Positions 26,843 through 37,000 of a DNA stretch of 64,000 nucleotides are shown in pieces. This DNA comes from Paracoccus sigandri. Lineage in GTDB: Bacteria; Pseudomonadota; Alphaproteobacteria; Rhodobacterales; Rhodobacteraceae. The first letter of the stretch is position 1. Each line of letters opens with the position of its first letter. Under the pieces are notes generated by a model that saw only the letters and a program-made list of their open reading frames with translations, made no database searches and had not been told where the DNA came from. The stretch spans positions 62,001-126,000 of the forward strand of contig NZ_QNRC01000008.1 of assembly GCF_003709565.1 (NCBI RefSeq), read 5' to 3'. The position numbers and the translations under genes were made by a program.

Positions 26843-28222
26843 TCAGCCCCGCTGGCTCTTGGGCCGGCGAGAGGCGCGCCGCGCCGGGCGCTTGTTCGCC
26901 ATGCCGTCCATCGGCTTGCCGCCCATCGAGCCGCGCCCGGACTGCCCCCGGCCCGGCGCGACCGGCGCTACGGGCACCTCGCCGCCGATGACCGGGATCG
27001 GCGCCTTCATCGCCTTCTCGATGGCGCGCAGCTCGCCCAGCTCGGCCGGGGCGCAGAAGGCCACGGCGCGGCCGTCGCGGCCGGCGCGGGCGGTGCGGCC
27101 GATGCGGTGGACATAGTTTTCCGGCACGTTCGGCAGGTCGTAGTTATAGACATGCGCCACCTCGGGGATGTCCAGCCCGCGCGCCGCCACGTCGGTGGCG
27201 ACCAGAACCTGCGTGTCGCCCCGGCGGAAGGCCTCCAGCGCGCGCTCGCGCTGGCCCTGGCTCTTGTTGCCGTGGATCGCGGCGACGGCGAAGCCCCATT
27301 TCTCCAGCAGCCGCGCCAGCTTGTCCGAGCCGTGCTTGGTGCGGCCGAAGACCATCGCCAGTTCGCCCGGATGCCTGGCCAGGTATTCCGCCAGTAGCGT
27401 CGCCTTGTCGCCCTGGGTGACGAAATGCACGCCCTGCTCGATCTTCTTCGCGGCCTGGCCCGGAGGGTTGACGGCGACGCGGACCGGATCGGTCAGGTAG
27501 GTATCGGCCAGTTCCGACATCAGCTTCGGCATGGTGGCCGAGAAGAGCAGCGTCTGGCGTTCCCTGGGCAGCATCTTCGCGATGCGGCGTAGCGCGTGGA
27601 TGAAGCCGATGTCCAGCATCTGGTCGGCCTCGTCCAGCACCAGATAGGTGGTCTCGCGCAGGTCCACGGCGCGGCGCTCGATCAGGTCGATCAGCCGGCC
27701 GGGCGTGGCGATCAGCACGTCGACGCCGCGCGACAGCCGCTCGGTCTGGACGTTGATCGAGGCGCCGCCGACGACGCGGAAGCTGCGGATCGGCGTGCCC
27801 TCGGCATAGGCGTCGATATTGGCGGCGATCTGGGTGGCCAGTTCCCGCGTCGGTGCCAGGATCAGCGCGCGGCAGGTCCTGGGCTCGGGCTTCTTGCCGT
27901 ATCTGATCAGCCGGGTCAGCATCGGCAGGCCGAAGGCGGCGGTCTTGCCGGTCCCGGTCTGCGCCAGGCCCAGCACGTCGCGGCCCTGGACCACGGCGGG
28001 GATGCCCTGTTCCTGGATCGGCGTCGGCCGGGTCAGGCCCATCGCGGCGATATTGGCGTTGATGCGGTGGTCGATCCCCATATCCGCGAAGGGGCCGGTG
28101 GCTAGGGGTTCGCGCGCGGGCGCCCGGCGGCCGGCATTCGGGGCCAGGGCGGCGGGGGCGGGGCGGGCTTTTCCACCACGGGCGTGGCGGGGGCGTTTGT
28201 TATTGTCCATTGCGTCTTTCAT
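26843..28222 (-). CDS. rhlE: DEAD-box RNA helicase, RhlE-like
   Basis: A 459-residue ATP-dependent RNA helicase. Motifs: Q motif (GLTRPTPIQEQGIP), I (AQTGTGKT), Ia (PTRELA), II (DEAD), III (SAT), and V/VI (ATDVAARGLDIPEVAHVYNYD, HRIGRTARAG). The basic N-terminus (NNKRPRHARGGKARPAP) and basic C-terminal tail are usual RNA-binding extensions. ATG 28222 is preferred (GGGAAGG upstream); ATG 28210 is an alternative. Confidence 0.92.
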   Translation of the reverse strand: MKDAMDNNKRPRHARGGKARPAPAALAPNAGRRAPAREPLATGPFADMGIDHRINANIAAMGLTRPTPIQEQGIPAVVQGRDVLGLAQTGTGKTAAFGLPMLTRLIRYGKKPEPRTCRALILAPTRELATQIAANIDAYAEGTPIRSFRVVGGASINVQTERLSRGVDVLIATPGRLIDLIERRAVDLRETTYLVLDEADQMLDIGFIHALRRIAKMLPRERQTLLFSATMPKLMSELADTYLTDPVRVAVNPPGQAAKKIEQGVHFVTQGDKATLLAEYLARHPGELAMVFGRTKHGSDKLARLLEKWGFAVAAIHGNKSQGQRERALEAFRRGDTQVLVATDVAARGLDIPEVAHVYNYDLPNVPENYVHRIGRTARAGRDGRAVAFCAPAELGELRAIEKAMKAPIPVIGGEVPVAPVAPGRGQSGRGSMGGKPMDGMANKRPARRASRRPKSQRG

Positions 28223-28432
28223 CCCCCGCCTTCCCCGTATCGGAAAGCAGGGCAGGGGCCGCGGCCAGCGCGGCATGTGGCAGGGGTGCGGGCGTGCGAT
28301 ACAGGATGCCCGCTGCCTCCCCGCGTGATTGGGAAACTGGAAATAGGGTGCCGGGCCTCTGGCGAAAAATCGCGGCTGCTCACGCGGCAGCGGGCGTCGA
28401 CCTGCGCCAGATGGGGCATCCGGCGCGCAAAG

Positions 28433-28882
28433 TCAAGCGCGCTCGGCCGTGTCCAGCCAGATCGTCACCGGACCGTCATTGATCAGCGACACCTTCATCT
28501 CGGCGCCGAAGCGCCCCAGGCCCACCGTGACGCCCTGCCCGCGCAGGGCCTCGGCGAAGTGCCGATACAGGCGCTCGCCCTCCTCGGGCGCCGCGGCGGC
28601 CGAGAAGCCGGGCCGGTTGCCGCTGCGCGTATCGGCGGCCAGGGTGAACTGGCTGACCACCAGCGCCGCCCCGCCGATATCCAGAAGCGAGCGGTTCATC
28701 CGCCCCTGGTCGTCGCGGAAGATCCGCAGCCTGGCGGTTCGGGCGGCCAGTCTTTCCGCCGCCGCCTCGTCGTCGCCGCGCATGGCGCAGACCAGGATCA
28801 GCAGCCCCGGCCCGCAGCTGCCGACGGTTTCGCCTTCCACGAGGACCGAGGCCTCGGACACGCGCTGGATCAATGCTCTCAT
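28433..28882 (-). CDS. dtd: D-aminoacyl-tRNA deacylase
   Basis: A 149-residue homodimeric enzyme removing D-amino acids (and glycine from mischarged tRNAAla) from tRNA. Conserved segments are [26 protein letters not shown], the [25 protein letters not shown] stretch with the SQxTL motif, and the C-terminal [11 protein letters not shown]. The ATG at 28882 overlaps the stop of the upstream sulfur-transport gene by 4 bp, so it is translationally coupled to a YeeE/YedE pair. Confidence 0.95.
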   Translation of the reverse strand: MRALIQRVSEASVLVEGETVGSCGPGLLILVCAMRGDDEAAAERLAARTARLRIFRDDQGRMNRSLLDIGGAALVVSQFTLAADTRSGNRPGFSAAAAPEEGERLYRHFAEALRGQGVTVGLGRFGAEMKVSLINDGPVTIWLDTAERA

Positions 28883-29292
28883 CTGCGGGGGATTAGCCCG
28901 AACAGCCCCATCCCCGCAACCATGGCCGCCAGGAAGATCAGCACCGGCACGCCCCCGAAGCCGATCGAGGCCATGGCCGGGCCGGGGCACAGGCCCGACA
29001 GGCCCCAGCCCAGCCCGAAGATCGCCGCGCCGCCCAGAAGCCTTGCGTCGATGATCGCGGCGGGGGGCGCTGGCATCGGCCTGCCGGTGTGGGCGCGCGT
29101 CCGGCGGGCGGCGATGCGCCAGGCGGCGGCCATGGGGAGGATCGCGCCGGTCAGCACGAAGCCGAGTGTCGGGTCCCAGGCGCCGAAGACATCCAGCCAG
29201 CCGCGCACCCGCGCCGGGTCGGTCATCCCCGAGACCAGCAGCCCGACCCCGAACAGGGCGCCTGCCAGCGCGGCGAAGATCAGCCCCCTCAT
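28879..29292 (-). CDS. YeeE/YedE-type sulfur transport protein, C-terminal-half subunit
   Basis: A 137-residue membrane protein with four predicted helices, equivalent to the second half of YeeE/YedE transporters (PmpB-like, DUF6691). Features: [37 protein letters not shown] and [21 protein letters not shown] with the conserved Cys. E. coli YeeE (TsuA) takes up thiosulfate; two-gene forms are found with sulfide-responsive regulators. It overlaps its neighbours by 4 bp on both sides. Confidence 0.88.
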   Translation of the reverse strand: MRGLIFAALAGALFGVGLLVSGMTDPARVRGWLDVFGAWDPTLGFVLTGAILPMAAAWRIAARRTRAHTGRPMPAPPAAIIDARLLGGAAIFGLGWGLSGLCPGPAMASIGFGGVPVLIFLAAMVAGMGLFGLIPRR

Positions 29293-29714
29293 GCGGACCA
29301 GCCCAGCATTCGCGCGGCCATTACGGCCAGCCCGCCGGTCAGCAGATAGACCAGCGTCGCCACGATCCCGCGCACCGACAGGCGCGAGATGCCGCAGACC
29401 CCGTGCCCCGAGGTGCAGCCGCTGCCCAGCCGCGTGCCGAAGCCGACCAGCAGCCCCGCCAGCACCAGCACCCAGGGCCCCGCGACCGGCGCCGCGGCCC
29501 GGCCCAGCCCGGTCCAGACCAGCAGCGCCGGCAGGCCCGCCAGCCCGGCCAGGAAGGCCAGCCGCTCGGCCGCATTCGCGCGCCCGCTGCCGTCGATCAG
29601 CCCGCCCAGGATGCCGCTGGCGCCCATGACCCGGCCGTTCAGCAGCAGAAACAGCGCCGCCGCGCCGCCGATCATCACCCCGCCGGCAAATCTGGCGATC
29701 CATTCGGGCTGCAT
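29289..29714 (-). CDS. YeeE/YedE-type sulfur transport protein, N-terminal-half subunit
   Basis: A 141-residue membrane protein (PmpA-like) with four to five helices and the family signature [26 protein letters not shown], whose cysteines are thought to relay sulfur species. A strong Shine-Dalgarno AGGAGG precedes the ATG at 29714. First gene of a three-gene coupled operon ending in dtd. Two ATTC-N8-GAAT operators and a near-consensus promoter lie directly upstream, implying derepression by sulfide or persulfide. Confidence 0.9.
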   Translation of the reverse strand: MQPEWIARFAGGVMIGGAAALFLLLNGRVMGASGILGGLIDGSGRANAAERLAFLAGLAGLPALLVWTGLGRAAAPVAGPWVLVLAGLLVGFGTRLGSGCTSGHGVCGISRLSVRGIVATLVYLLTGGLAVMAARMLGWSA

Positions 29715-29741
29715 CTGTGACCTCCTGTCCGTTCGGCAGGA

Positions 29742-29769
29742 GTTATATTCGAAATGATGAATGCGTCAA
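29742..29769 (-). promoter_or_regulatory. Sigma-70-type promoter of the YeeE/YedE operon
   Basis: On the minus strand: -35 TTGACG (29769-29764), 16-bp spacer, -10 TATAAC (29747-29742), 28 bp before the start codon. It is the best sigma-70 match noticed in this window and is covered by operator site 1 and bordered by site 2. Confidence 0.7.
29747..29762. promoter_or_regulatory. SqrR/BigR-type operator, site 1
   Basis: ATTC-GAAATGAT-GAAT, an exact match to ATTC-N8-GAAT, reported for the persulfide-sensing repressor SqrR of Rhodobacter capsulatus. It covers the promoter spacer and touches the -10. Confidence 0.65.
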
Positions 29770-29770
29770 C

Positions 29771-29786
29771 ATTCAAGTGGCGGAAT
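29771..29786. promoter_or_regulatory. SqrR/BigR-type operator, site 2
   Basis: ATTC-AAGTGGCG-GAAT, a second exact ATTC-N8-GAAT, 24 bp (about two helical turns) from site 1 and next to the -35. Tandem sites on one DNA face favour cooperative repression. Confidence 0.65.
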
Positions 29787-29789
29787 ATG

Positions 29790-30017
29790 TCAGCGGCCCA
29801 GCAGGATCCCCACGACCACCGCCATCAGCCCCAGCATCGAGGCCGCCAGCGCGCCCATGTTCACCGCCAGCACGCCGCGCATCTTCAGGCGCAGCGCCTC
29901 GTCGTCCAGCCCCGCCCGGCGGGCGCGCGCGACGGTGACGATGCACCAGACCAGCGCCGCCAGCCCCGCCAGGGTGATCGCCGCCCCGGCCCAGATCAGG
30001 ATCTCGAAAACACTCAT
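29790..30017 (-). CDS. Small two-helix membrane protein, unknown function
   Basis: A 75-residue protein with two hydrophobic segments (about 4-26, FEILIWAGAAITLAGLAALVWCIV; about 52-74, VLAVNMGALAASMLGLMAVVVGILLG) joined by a charged loop (ARRAGLDDEALRLKMRG). I do not recognise a named family, though the composition and coding bias look real. The start at 30017 follows AGGAGCCAGCC on the minus strand. It lies directly upstream of the sulfide-type operators, but its stop is before them, so it is probably a separate unit. Confidence 0.7.
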   Translation of the reverse strand: MSVFEILIWAGAAITLAGLAALVWCIVTVARARRAGLDDEALRLKMRGVLAVNMGALAASMLGLMAVVVGILLGR

Positions 30018-30130
30018 GGCTGGCTCCTGTGGTTGGTGCGGGTGGCGCCTTGCCCTAGCGGCGATTGATCCTTGGGACAAGAGCGCCTATGCCCGGCCCG
30101 TCGCTGCCCGCCGATGTGAAGGCGGCGGGA

Positions 30131-30159
30131 TTGACACGGCCCAAGCTGCCGCCGAATGA
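30131..30159 (+). promoter_or_regulatory. Candidate promoter for gapR
   Basis: Perfect -35 TTGACA (30131-30136), 17-bp spacer, weak -10 GAATGA (30154-30159), about 28 bp before the gapR ATG. Confidence 0.4.
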
Positions 30160-30187
30160 AAGAAACAAACCCGAGGTAAGGTGCATC

Positions 30188-30448
30188 ATGGATCAGGCTG
30201 CCGAACAAGACAGGTACAACGTCACCGCCGCAGAGCTTCGCCAGTTCATCGAACAGATCGAGCAGCTGGAGGCCGAGAAGAAGGACATCGCCGAGCAGAT
30301 CCGCGAAGTCTATGCCGAAAGCAAGGCGCGCGGCTATGACCAGAAGGCGCTGAAGACCATCATCGGCCTTCGCAAGAAGGACAAGGACGAGGTGGCCGAG
30401 CAGGAGGCCATCCTCGAGGTCTACAAGGAAGCCCTGGGAATGAACTGA
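30188..30448 (+). CDS. gapR: GapR-family DNA-binding protein (DUF2312/UPF0335)
   Basis: An 86-residue nucleoid-associated protein of alphaproteobacteria. In Caulobacter GapR encircles overtwisted DNA and assists topoisomerases ahead of forks and RNA polymerase. The sequence is almost entirely helical: a coiled coil (TAAELRQFIEQIEQLEAEKKDIAEQIREVYAESKARGYD) followed by QKALKTIIGLRKKDKDEVAEQEAILEVYKEALGM, the conserved family ending. AGGTAAGG upstream of ATG 30188. Confidence 0.95.
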   Translation: MDQAAEQDRYNVTAAELRQFIEQIEQLEAEKKDIAEQIREVYAESKARGYDQKALKTIIGLRKKDKDEVAEQEAILEVYKEALGMN

Positions 30449-31013
30449 GCCCAGGCTCTTGCCGCGCGCCGCCTGCTGCTTTCGCATCCGGCCCGCGCGG
30501 CAGATCGCCGCGGCAACACGAGGGGCGCCTCCCTCGTGGCGTGACCGAGTCCGCCGGTCCGAACCGGGCAGGATGCCGTTCCGCGGGGGCGATCAGGCGC
30601 CCCCGTTCTGCCCCTTTCCACCAGGGATTGCCGCTGATGCGGGCAATGCGGCGACGGCTTGTCACAGCCCCCGCCGCAGCCCCGGCTTCGGCTTCTCTTG
30701 CCCGTCGTTAACCGTTATGATCGCGGCAGGGACATGGCTTTTCGGGACCGACCTGTCCAAAGCGTCAGGTTCCATTGTCGCGGGATGCGAATTACCCGTT
30801 ATGTCTGCGATTTGTTTTGATGTGTGCAGTAGCCAATATGAACCGGCCGGTTAACGAGAATCTGCAGTATTTCGAGAAAATTCTGCCTAATCAGCGGGGT
30901 GCGTTTCGCGCCGCGTTGCCGGATCATCCCGGAACGATGATACCGATTCGATCCGCGCATTCCGTGAAGACCGAAATTCGCACCGAAAATCGCATCGAGG
31001 GGCTGGTAGGTTA
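30449..31013. other. Regulatory region between gapR and the PKS
   Basis: 565 bp without a supportable gene. Left part GC-rich with a perfect 8-bp hairpin CACGAGGG-N6-CCCTCGTG (30517-30538, no T tract), possibly ending gapR. From about 30700 the DNA becomes AT-richer and contains the lux-box-like palindrome at 30751-30770, then TTATGT near 30799 as a possible -10. This leaves a leader of about 200 nt before the PKS ATG. Confidence 0.6.
30751..30770. promoter_or_regulatory. Lux-box-like palindrome upstream of the PKS gene
   Basis: The 20-mer ACCTGTCCAAAGCGTCAGGT fits NNCT-N12-AGNN and matches the Vibrio fischeri lux box at both ends (ACCTGT...CAGGT). It shares 14 of 20 bases with the palindrome at 11856-11875. 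It lies 244 bp before the PKS start. Binding by a LuxR-type regulator is inferred; no luxI or luxR gene is in the window. Confidence 0.55.
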
Positions 31014-34000
31014 ATGACTGTCGACAAGAATTCCGTGGCGATCCCCGAAGGCGCGATTGCGATCACCGGCATGGCGGCCCATTTGCCCGGCGCGCCGGAC
31101 GTGGCCACCTACTGGACCAACCTGCGCGACGGGATCGAATCGATCCGCAAGCTGTCGGTCGAGGAATTGCTGGCCAATGGCGAAAGCCCGGCGCGGATCC
31201 GCCAGCCGAACTACGTCCCCGCCGCCTCGGTGCTGGAGGGGTTCGAGCGTTTCGATCCCGAATTCTTCGGCCTCTCGCTGAAAGAGGCCGCGATCATGGA
31301 CCCCCAGCACCGGCAATTCCTGGAATGCGCCTGGGAGGCGCTGGAGGATGCCGGTCATGTGCCGGAAAACTTCGGCGGCCCCATCGGGGTTTTCGCCGGC
31401 TGCGGCATGGGCAGCTATTTCTATTTCAACATCTGCTCGAATCCCGACCTGGTGCGCAATACCGGCATGTTCCTGCTGCGCCATACCGGCAACGACAAGG
31501 ATTTCCTGTCCACCCGCGTCAGCCATATCTTCGATCTGAAAGGCCCCAGCCTGTCGATCCAGACGGCCTGTTCGACCTCGCTGGTCGCCGTGCATCAGGC
31601 CAGCCAGTCGCTTCTGAACGGCGAATGCGACATGGCGCTGGCCGGGGGCGTGACCATCGAGCTGCCCCATGCCCGCGGCTATCTGTTCGAGGAGGGCGAG
31701 ATCCTGTCGCCCGACGGTCATTGCCACGCCTTCGATCACCGCGCGCAGGGCACGGTCTTCGGCTCGGGCGCGGGCTGCGTGGTGCTGCGCCGGCTGGAGG
31801 ATGCGATCGCGGACGGCGATCATGTCTGGGCGGTGCTGCGCGGCACGGCGGTCAACAATGACGGCGCGGCCAAGGCGGGCTATCTGGCGCCTTCCGTCGA
31901 GGGGCAGGCGAAGGCGGTGGCCGAGGCGCATGGCGTCGCGGGCGTTTCCGCCGACACCATCGGCTATGTCGAATGCCACGGCACCGGCACCTATCTGGGC
32001 GACCCGATCGAGGTCGCGGCGCTGACCCAGGCCTTCAACGAGACCACGCAAGAGACCGGCTTCTGCGGCATCGGCAGCGTCAAGACCAATATCGGCCATA
32101 CCGACACGGCGGCGGGCGTGGCCAGCCTGATCAAGGTCAGCATGGCGCTGCATCACGGCCAGATCCCGCCCTCGCTGGGATATGAGGCGCCGAACCCGGC
32201 CATCGATTTCGACGGCTCGCCCTTCCGCGTCAACGACCGGCTGAGCGATTTCCCCCGCCTGAAGGGCGCGCCGCGCCGGGCCGGGGTCAACAGCCTGGGC
32301 GTCGGCGGCACCAATGCCCATGCCGTGGTCGAGGAAGCGCCCGAGCGCGCCGCGTCGCAGGAAAGCGACTGGCCGTTCCAGCTTCTGGTCCTGTCGGCGC
32401 GCAACAAACCGGCGCTGGACGAGGCCAGCCGCAACCTGGCCGCCCATCTGCGCGCCCATCCCGAACAGCCGCTGGCCGACGTGGCCTGGACGCTGAAACA
32501 GGGCCGCCGCGCCTTCGAGCATCGCCGCGTGCTGGTCGCGACCAGCCACGAGGACGCCGCCGCCAAGCTGGAGGCGGGCGACCGTTTCAGCATCTTCACC
32601 CATCAGGCCCTGCCCGAGCGCCCGGAACTGGTCTTCATGTTCCCCGGTGGCGGCGCGCAATATGCCGGCATGGCCCGCGATCTCTACGAGACCGAGCCGG
32701 TCTTCCGCGAATGGATGGACAAGGGGCTGGACCACCTGGCGCCCAGGCTGGACTATGACCTGCGCGCGCTGTGGCTGCCCGAAGCGGGGGCCGAGGGCGA
32801 GGCGGCCGAGCGGTTGAAGCGCCCCTCGGTGCAATTGCCGCTGATCATGATCACCGAATATGCGCTGGCGCAGCTGTGGATCAGCTGGGGCGCGCAGCCC
32901 GCCGCGCTGATCGGCCATTCGATGGGCGAGAATACCGCCGCCTGCCTGGCCGGGGTGATCGGCTTCGAGGATTGCATCGGGCTGGTGCATCTGCGCGGCC
33001 AGTTGATGGACACCATCGCGCCGGGGGGGATGCTGTCGGTGCCGCTCTCGGCGGAGGCGCTGCAGGCCTATTGGGCCGACGACCTGGACATGGCCTCGGT
33101 CAATGCGCCCGATCTCTGCGTGGTGTCCGGTCCGCAATCGGCGCTGGACGCGCTGCAGGCCCGGCTGGCTGCCGATGAGATCGAGGCGCAGCGCATCCAG
33201 ATCGACATCGCCGCCCATAGCCGGATGCTGGAGCCGATCCTGTCGCGTTTCGGCGACTATCTGCGCGGCATCACGCTGAATGCGCCGCGCCTGCCGGTGA
33301 TCTCGAACCGGACCGGCCAGCCGCTGACCACCGATCAGGCGACCAGCCCCGATTACTGGGTCGCGCATCTGCGCAATTCGGTCATGTTCGCCGACGGCAT
33401 CGCCCATCTGGCGCAGCATAAATGCCGGGTCTATCTGGAAGTCGGGCCGGGCCGGGCGCTGGCCTCGCTGGCGCAGGCGAACGGGGTTCCGGCCAACCAG
33501 GTGCTGGCAAGTTTGCGCCATCCCGACCATGACGTGCCCGACGACGAATGGTTCATCGCCACGCTGGGGCGGCTCTGGGCGCTTGGCGCCGACGTGGACT
33601 GGACCCCGATCTGGGGCGAGGCGCGGCGCAACCGCGTGCCGCTGCCGACCTATCCCTTCCAGCGCCAGAGCTATTTCATCGAGCCGGGCCGTGCCGTCGC
33701 GCAGCCCGAGGAACAGCTGATCGAGCGCGTCGAGGGCGTCGAGAACTGGGGCTGGCAGCCGCATTGGCGCCCCCGCGCCGCGGATGCTGAGGTCGAGGCC
33801 GACGAACTGGACCGGGCCGAGCCGCGCACATGGCTGGTCTTCGCCGACGAGGCCGGGCTGGCCGCCCGCGCCATCGCCCGGCTGCGCGGCGCCGGCCATC
33901 GCGTGATCGAGGTGCGGGCGGGCGACATCTTCGCGAAGACCGGCGAGGACAGCTTCACCATCTCGCCCGAGCGCGGGCGCGAGGATTACGACCGGCTGAT

Positions 34001-37000
34001 TCATGAGCTGGTGGCAAGCGGGCTGGCCCCGCAGCGGATCGCGCATTTCTGGCTGGTCACGGCGGGCGAGACCTTCCGCCCCGGCTCCAGCTTCTTCCAC
34101 CGCAACCAGGAGCAGGGCTTCTACAGCCTGATGTTCCTGGCCCAGGCCATGGCCGAGGAAAACCTGCCGCGCCCGATCCATCTGCTGGCCCTGACCAACG
34201 GCGCCGCGCAGACCCGCGACGAGGCGCTGCCCTATCCCGAGAAGGCCACCGTGGCCGGCCCGCTGCGGGTGATGCCGCGCGAATTGCCCGGCGTGACCTG
34301 CGCCAGCCTGGACCTGACCCTGCCCGAAGGCCGCCGCGTTGATGCCGCCTGGGAGGCGCTGGCCGACCGCGTGATCGAGGAAATGCTGGCCCATCCCGCC
34401 AATCTCTCGGCCGCGCTGCGCGGGGATCGCCGCTATGAGCTGGGCTGGCGGCAATTGCCGCTGGAAACCGCGGAACCGGCGCTGCCGCAGGGGGCGGTCT
34501 GCCTGCTGACCGGCGGTTTCGGCGGCATCGGGTTGACCGTGGGCGAACGCCTGGCCCGCGATCTGGGCGCGAAGCTGGTACTGGTCGGCCGTCGCGCCTT
34601 GCCGGATCCGTCGCAATGGGACGCCCTGCTGCGCAATGCCGCCCCGAATGACGCGACTGCCGCGCGGATCCGCGGCGTGCGGCGGCTGGAGGCGGCGGGG
34701 GCCGAGGTGCTGTGCCTGACCGCCGATGTCTGCAACCTGCAGGACATGAGCGCCGCCCGCGACCGGGCGATCGCGCGTTTCGGCCGCATCGACGCGGTGA
34801 TCCATGCGGCCGGCGTGGTCGATGACGCGCCGATCCTGGCCAAGACCCCGGCCAGCGTGGAAAACGTCTTCGCCCCCAAGGTCCACGGCACCGAAGTGCT
34901 GGACGAGGTCTTCCCCGACGGCTCGGTCGGGCGGATCGTGGTGTTCAGCTCGACCTCGACCGCGATCGCGCCCGCCGGGCAGATCGACTATGTCGCGGCC
35001 AATGAATTCCTGAACGCCTGGGCCCGGTCGCGCGCGGGCGGCAAGACGCAGGTCACGGCGGTGAACTGGGGCATCTGGGCCGAGGTCGGCATGGCCGCCG
35101 AGGCCTTCGCCACGCCCGCCCCCGCCCCCGTCACCGATGTCGACGCTCCCCTGCTGGACAAGGCGACATTCGATGCCGAGGGCAACCGGGTCTTCACCAC
35201 CGGCCTGACCACGCGGCGCTGGATCCTGGACGGGCACCGCACCAAGGACGGGCAGGCGCTGATCCCCGGCACCGGCTATCTGGACGTGATCGCGCAGGCC
35301 CTGCGCGCCCATGGCGAGACCGGCCCCTTCGAGATCCGCGACCTGTTCTTCTTCCGCCCGCTGGCCGTCGATGACGATGCCGCGCGCGAGATGCGCCTGT
35401 CGCTGGCCCGCAATGACGAGGGTTACGGCGTCCAGATCCGCAGCGACGCGGTCGCGGATGGCCGCAAGGGATACGAGCTGAACGCGCAGGCCCAGATCGG
35501 CTTCGACGTTCCCGCGGCGGATGCGATCGACCTTGCAGCTATTTCAGACCGTTGCGGTGATAATGTCGAAACCGATCCGGGTGGGCTGCGGAGCCCGCAG
35601 GAACAGCATCTGAATTTCGGCCCCCGCTGGCGGGTGCTGCGCCGCCGCGCCTATGGCAGGGGCGAGGGGCTGGCGGAACTGGCGCTGCCCGACGCCTTCC
35701 GCGCGGAACCGGCGCAGGGCTGGCCGATCCATCCGGCGCTGATGGACCTGGCGACGGGCTGGGCGATGGGGCTGATCGAGGGCTATGCGCCCGATCATCT
35801 CTGGGTGCCGGTCAGCTATGGCTCGGTCCGGGTCCATGCGCCGCTGGCGGGCGAGATCCGCAGCTGGGTGCGCAATGCGGGCGACAACCGCGCCGACAAT
35901 CCCTTCGCGCGCTTCGACGTGACGCTGAGTGATCCCGACGGCCGCGTGCTGATCGAGATTTCCGGCTTTACCATCCATCGCCTTGATGGCGCTTTGGATT
36001 TTGCCGCCGCCTCGGGCAGGCGCGATGTGATCTTCCCCGATGCGAAGCCCGAGAACCGCAAGCTGTCCCCGGCCGAGGAGCGGCTGCAGCACAACCTGTC
36101 GCAGGGCATCCGCCCCGAGGAGGGCGCCGAGGGTTTCCTGCGCGCGCTGGCCACGGGCAGTTCGCAGGTCGCGGTCAGTTCCATGCCGCTGCCGAAGCTG
36201 ATCGAGCAGGCCGGGCAGGGCAGCGAGGAGGTCGAGGAACGCCAGGGCTTCGAGCGCCCGCAGCTGGACAGCGACTATGTCGAGCCGCGGAACGGGATCG
36301 AGCGCACGCTGGTCGGATTCTGGCAGGAATTGCTGGGCGTCGGGCAGGTCGGGGTCGAGGACAGCTTCTTCGACCTGGGCGGCCATTCGCTGATCGCCGT
36401 GCGGCTGTTCGCGATGATCCGCAAGACCTATTCGGTGGATTTCCCGATCTCGGTCCTGTTCGAGGCGCCGACCATCGCCGCCTGCGCCGCGCTGATCGAG
36501 GACCGCATCGGCCCGCAGGAGGGCGAGGGCGCCGAGGCGCCGAAGCCCAGGGCCCCGGCGCGCCGCTTCACCCATCTGGTGCCGATGCACCAGGGCGAGG
36601 GCGGGCCGCGCCGGCCCTTCTTCCTGGTCGCCGGCATGTTCGGCAACGTGCTGAACCTGCGCCACCTGGCGCAGCTTCTGGGTGGCGACAGGCCCTTTTA
36701 CGGGATGCAGGCGCGCGGGCTGTTCGGCGAGGACCAGCCGCATGACAATTTCGTCGATGCGGCAAAGGATTACATCGCCGAGTTGAAGCAGGTTCAGCCG
36801 CATGGTCCCTATCTGCTGGGTGGTTTCTCGGGCGGCGGGCTGATCGCCTGGGAAATGGCCCGCCAGCTGGAGGCCGAGGGCGAGGAGGTGGCGCTGACCG
36901 TGCTGCTGGACACGCCGCTGCCGATGCGTCCGGCGCTGACCAGACAGGACAAGGCGCTGATCAAGCTGGCCGAACTGCGCCGCAAGGGTCCCGGCTATCT

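Noticed and set aside
29722-29742. Hairpin CTCCTG-N9-CAGGAG that could hide the Shine-Dalgarno site of the first YeeE/YedE gene
   Set aside because: With the -10 at 29742-29747 transcription should start at about 29735, inside the distal arm, so the full hairpin would not be present in the mRNA.
30690-31013. CtrA-type site upstream of the PKS
   Set aside because: GTTAAC half-sites occur (near 30708 and 30850) but none has a second TTAA at 7-bp spacing.
30775-31014. Possible small gene of 79 codons just before the PKS
   Set aside because: No ribosome site, no family resemblance, overlaps the probable promoter/leader.
31011-35312. Long open frame on the minus strand opposite the PKS (over 1400 codons)
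   Set aside because: It is the antisense shadow of a strongly GC-biased gene. The translation has no recognisable domain and the plus strand encodes intact KS, AT and KR motifs.
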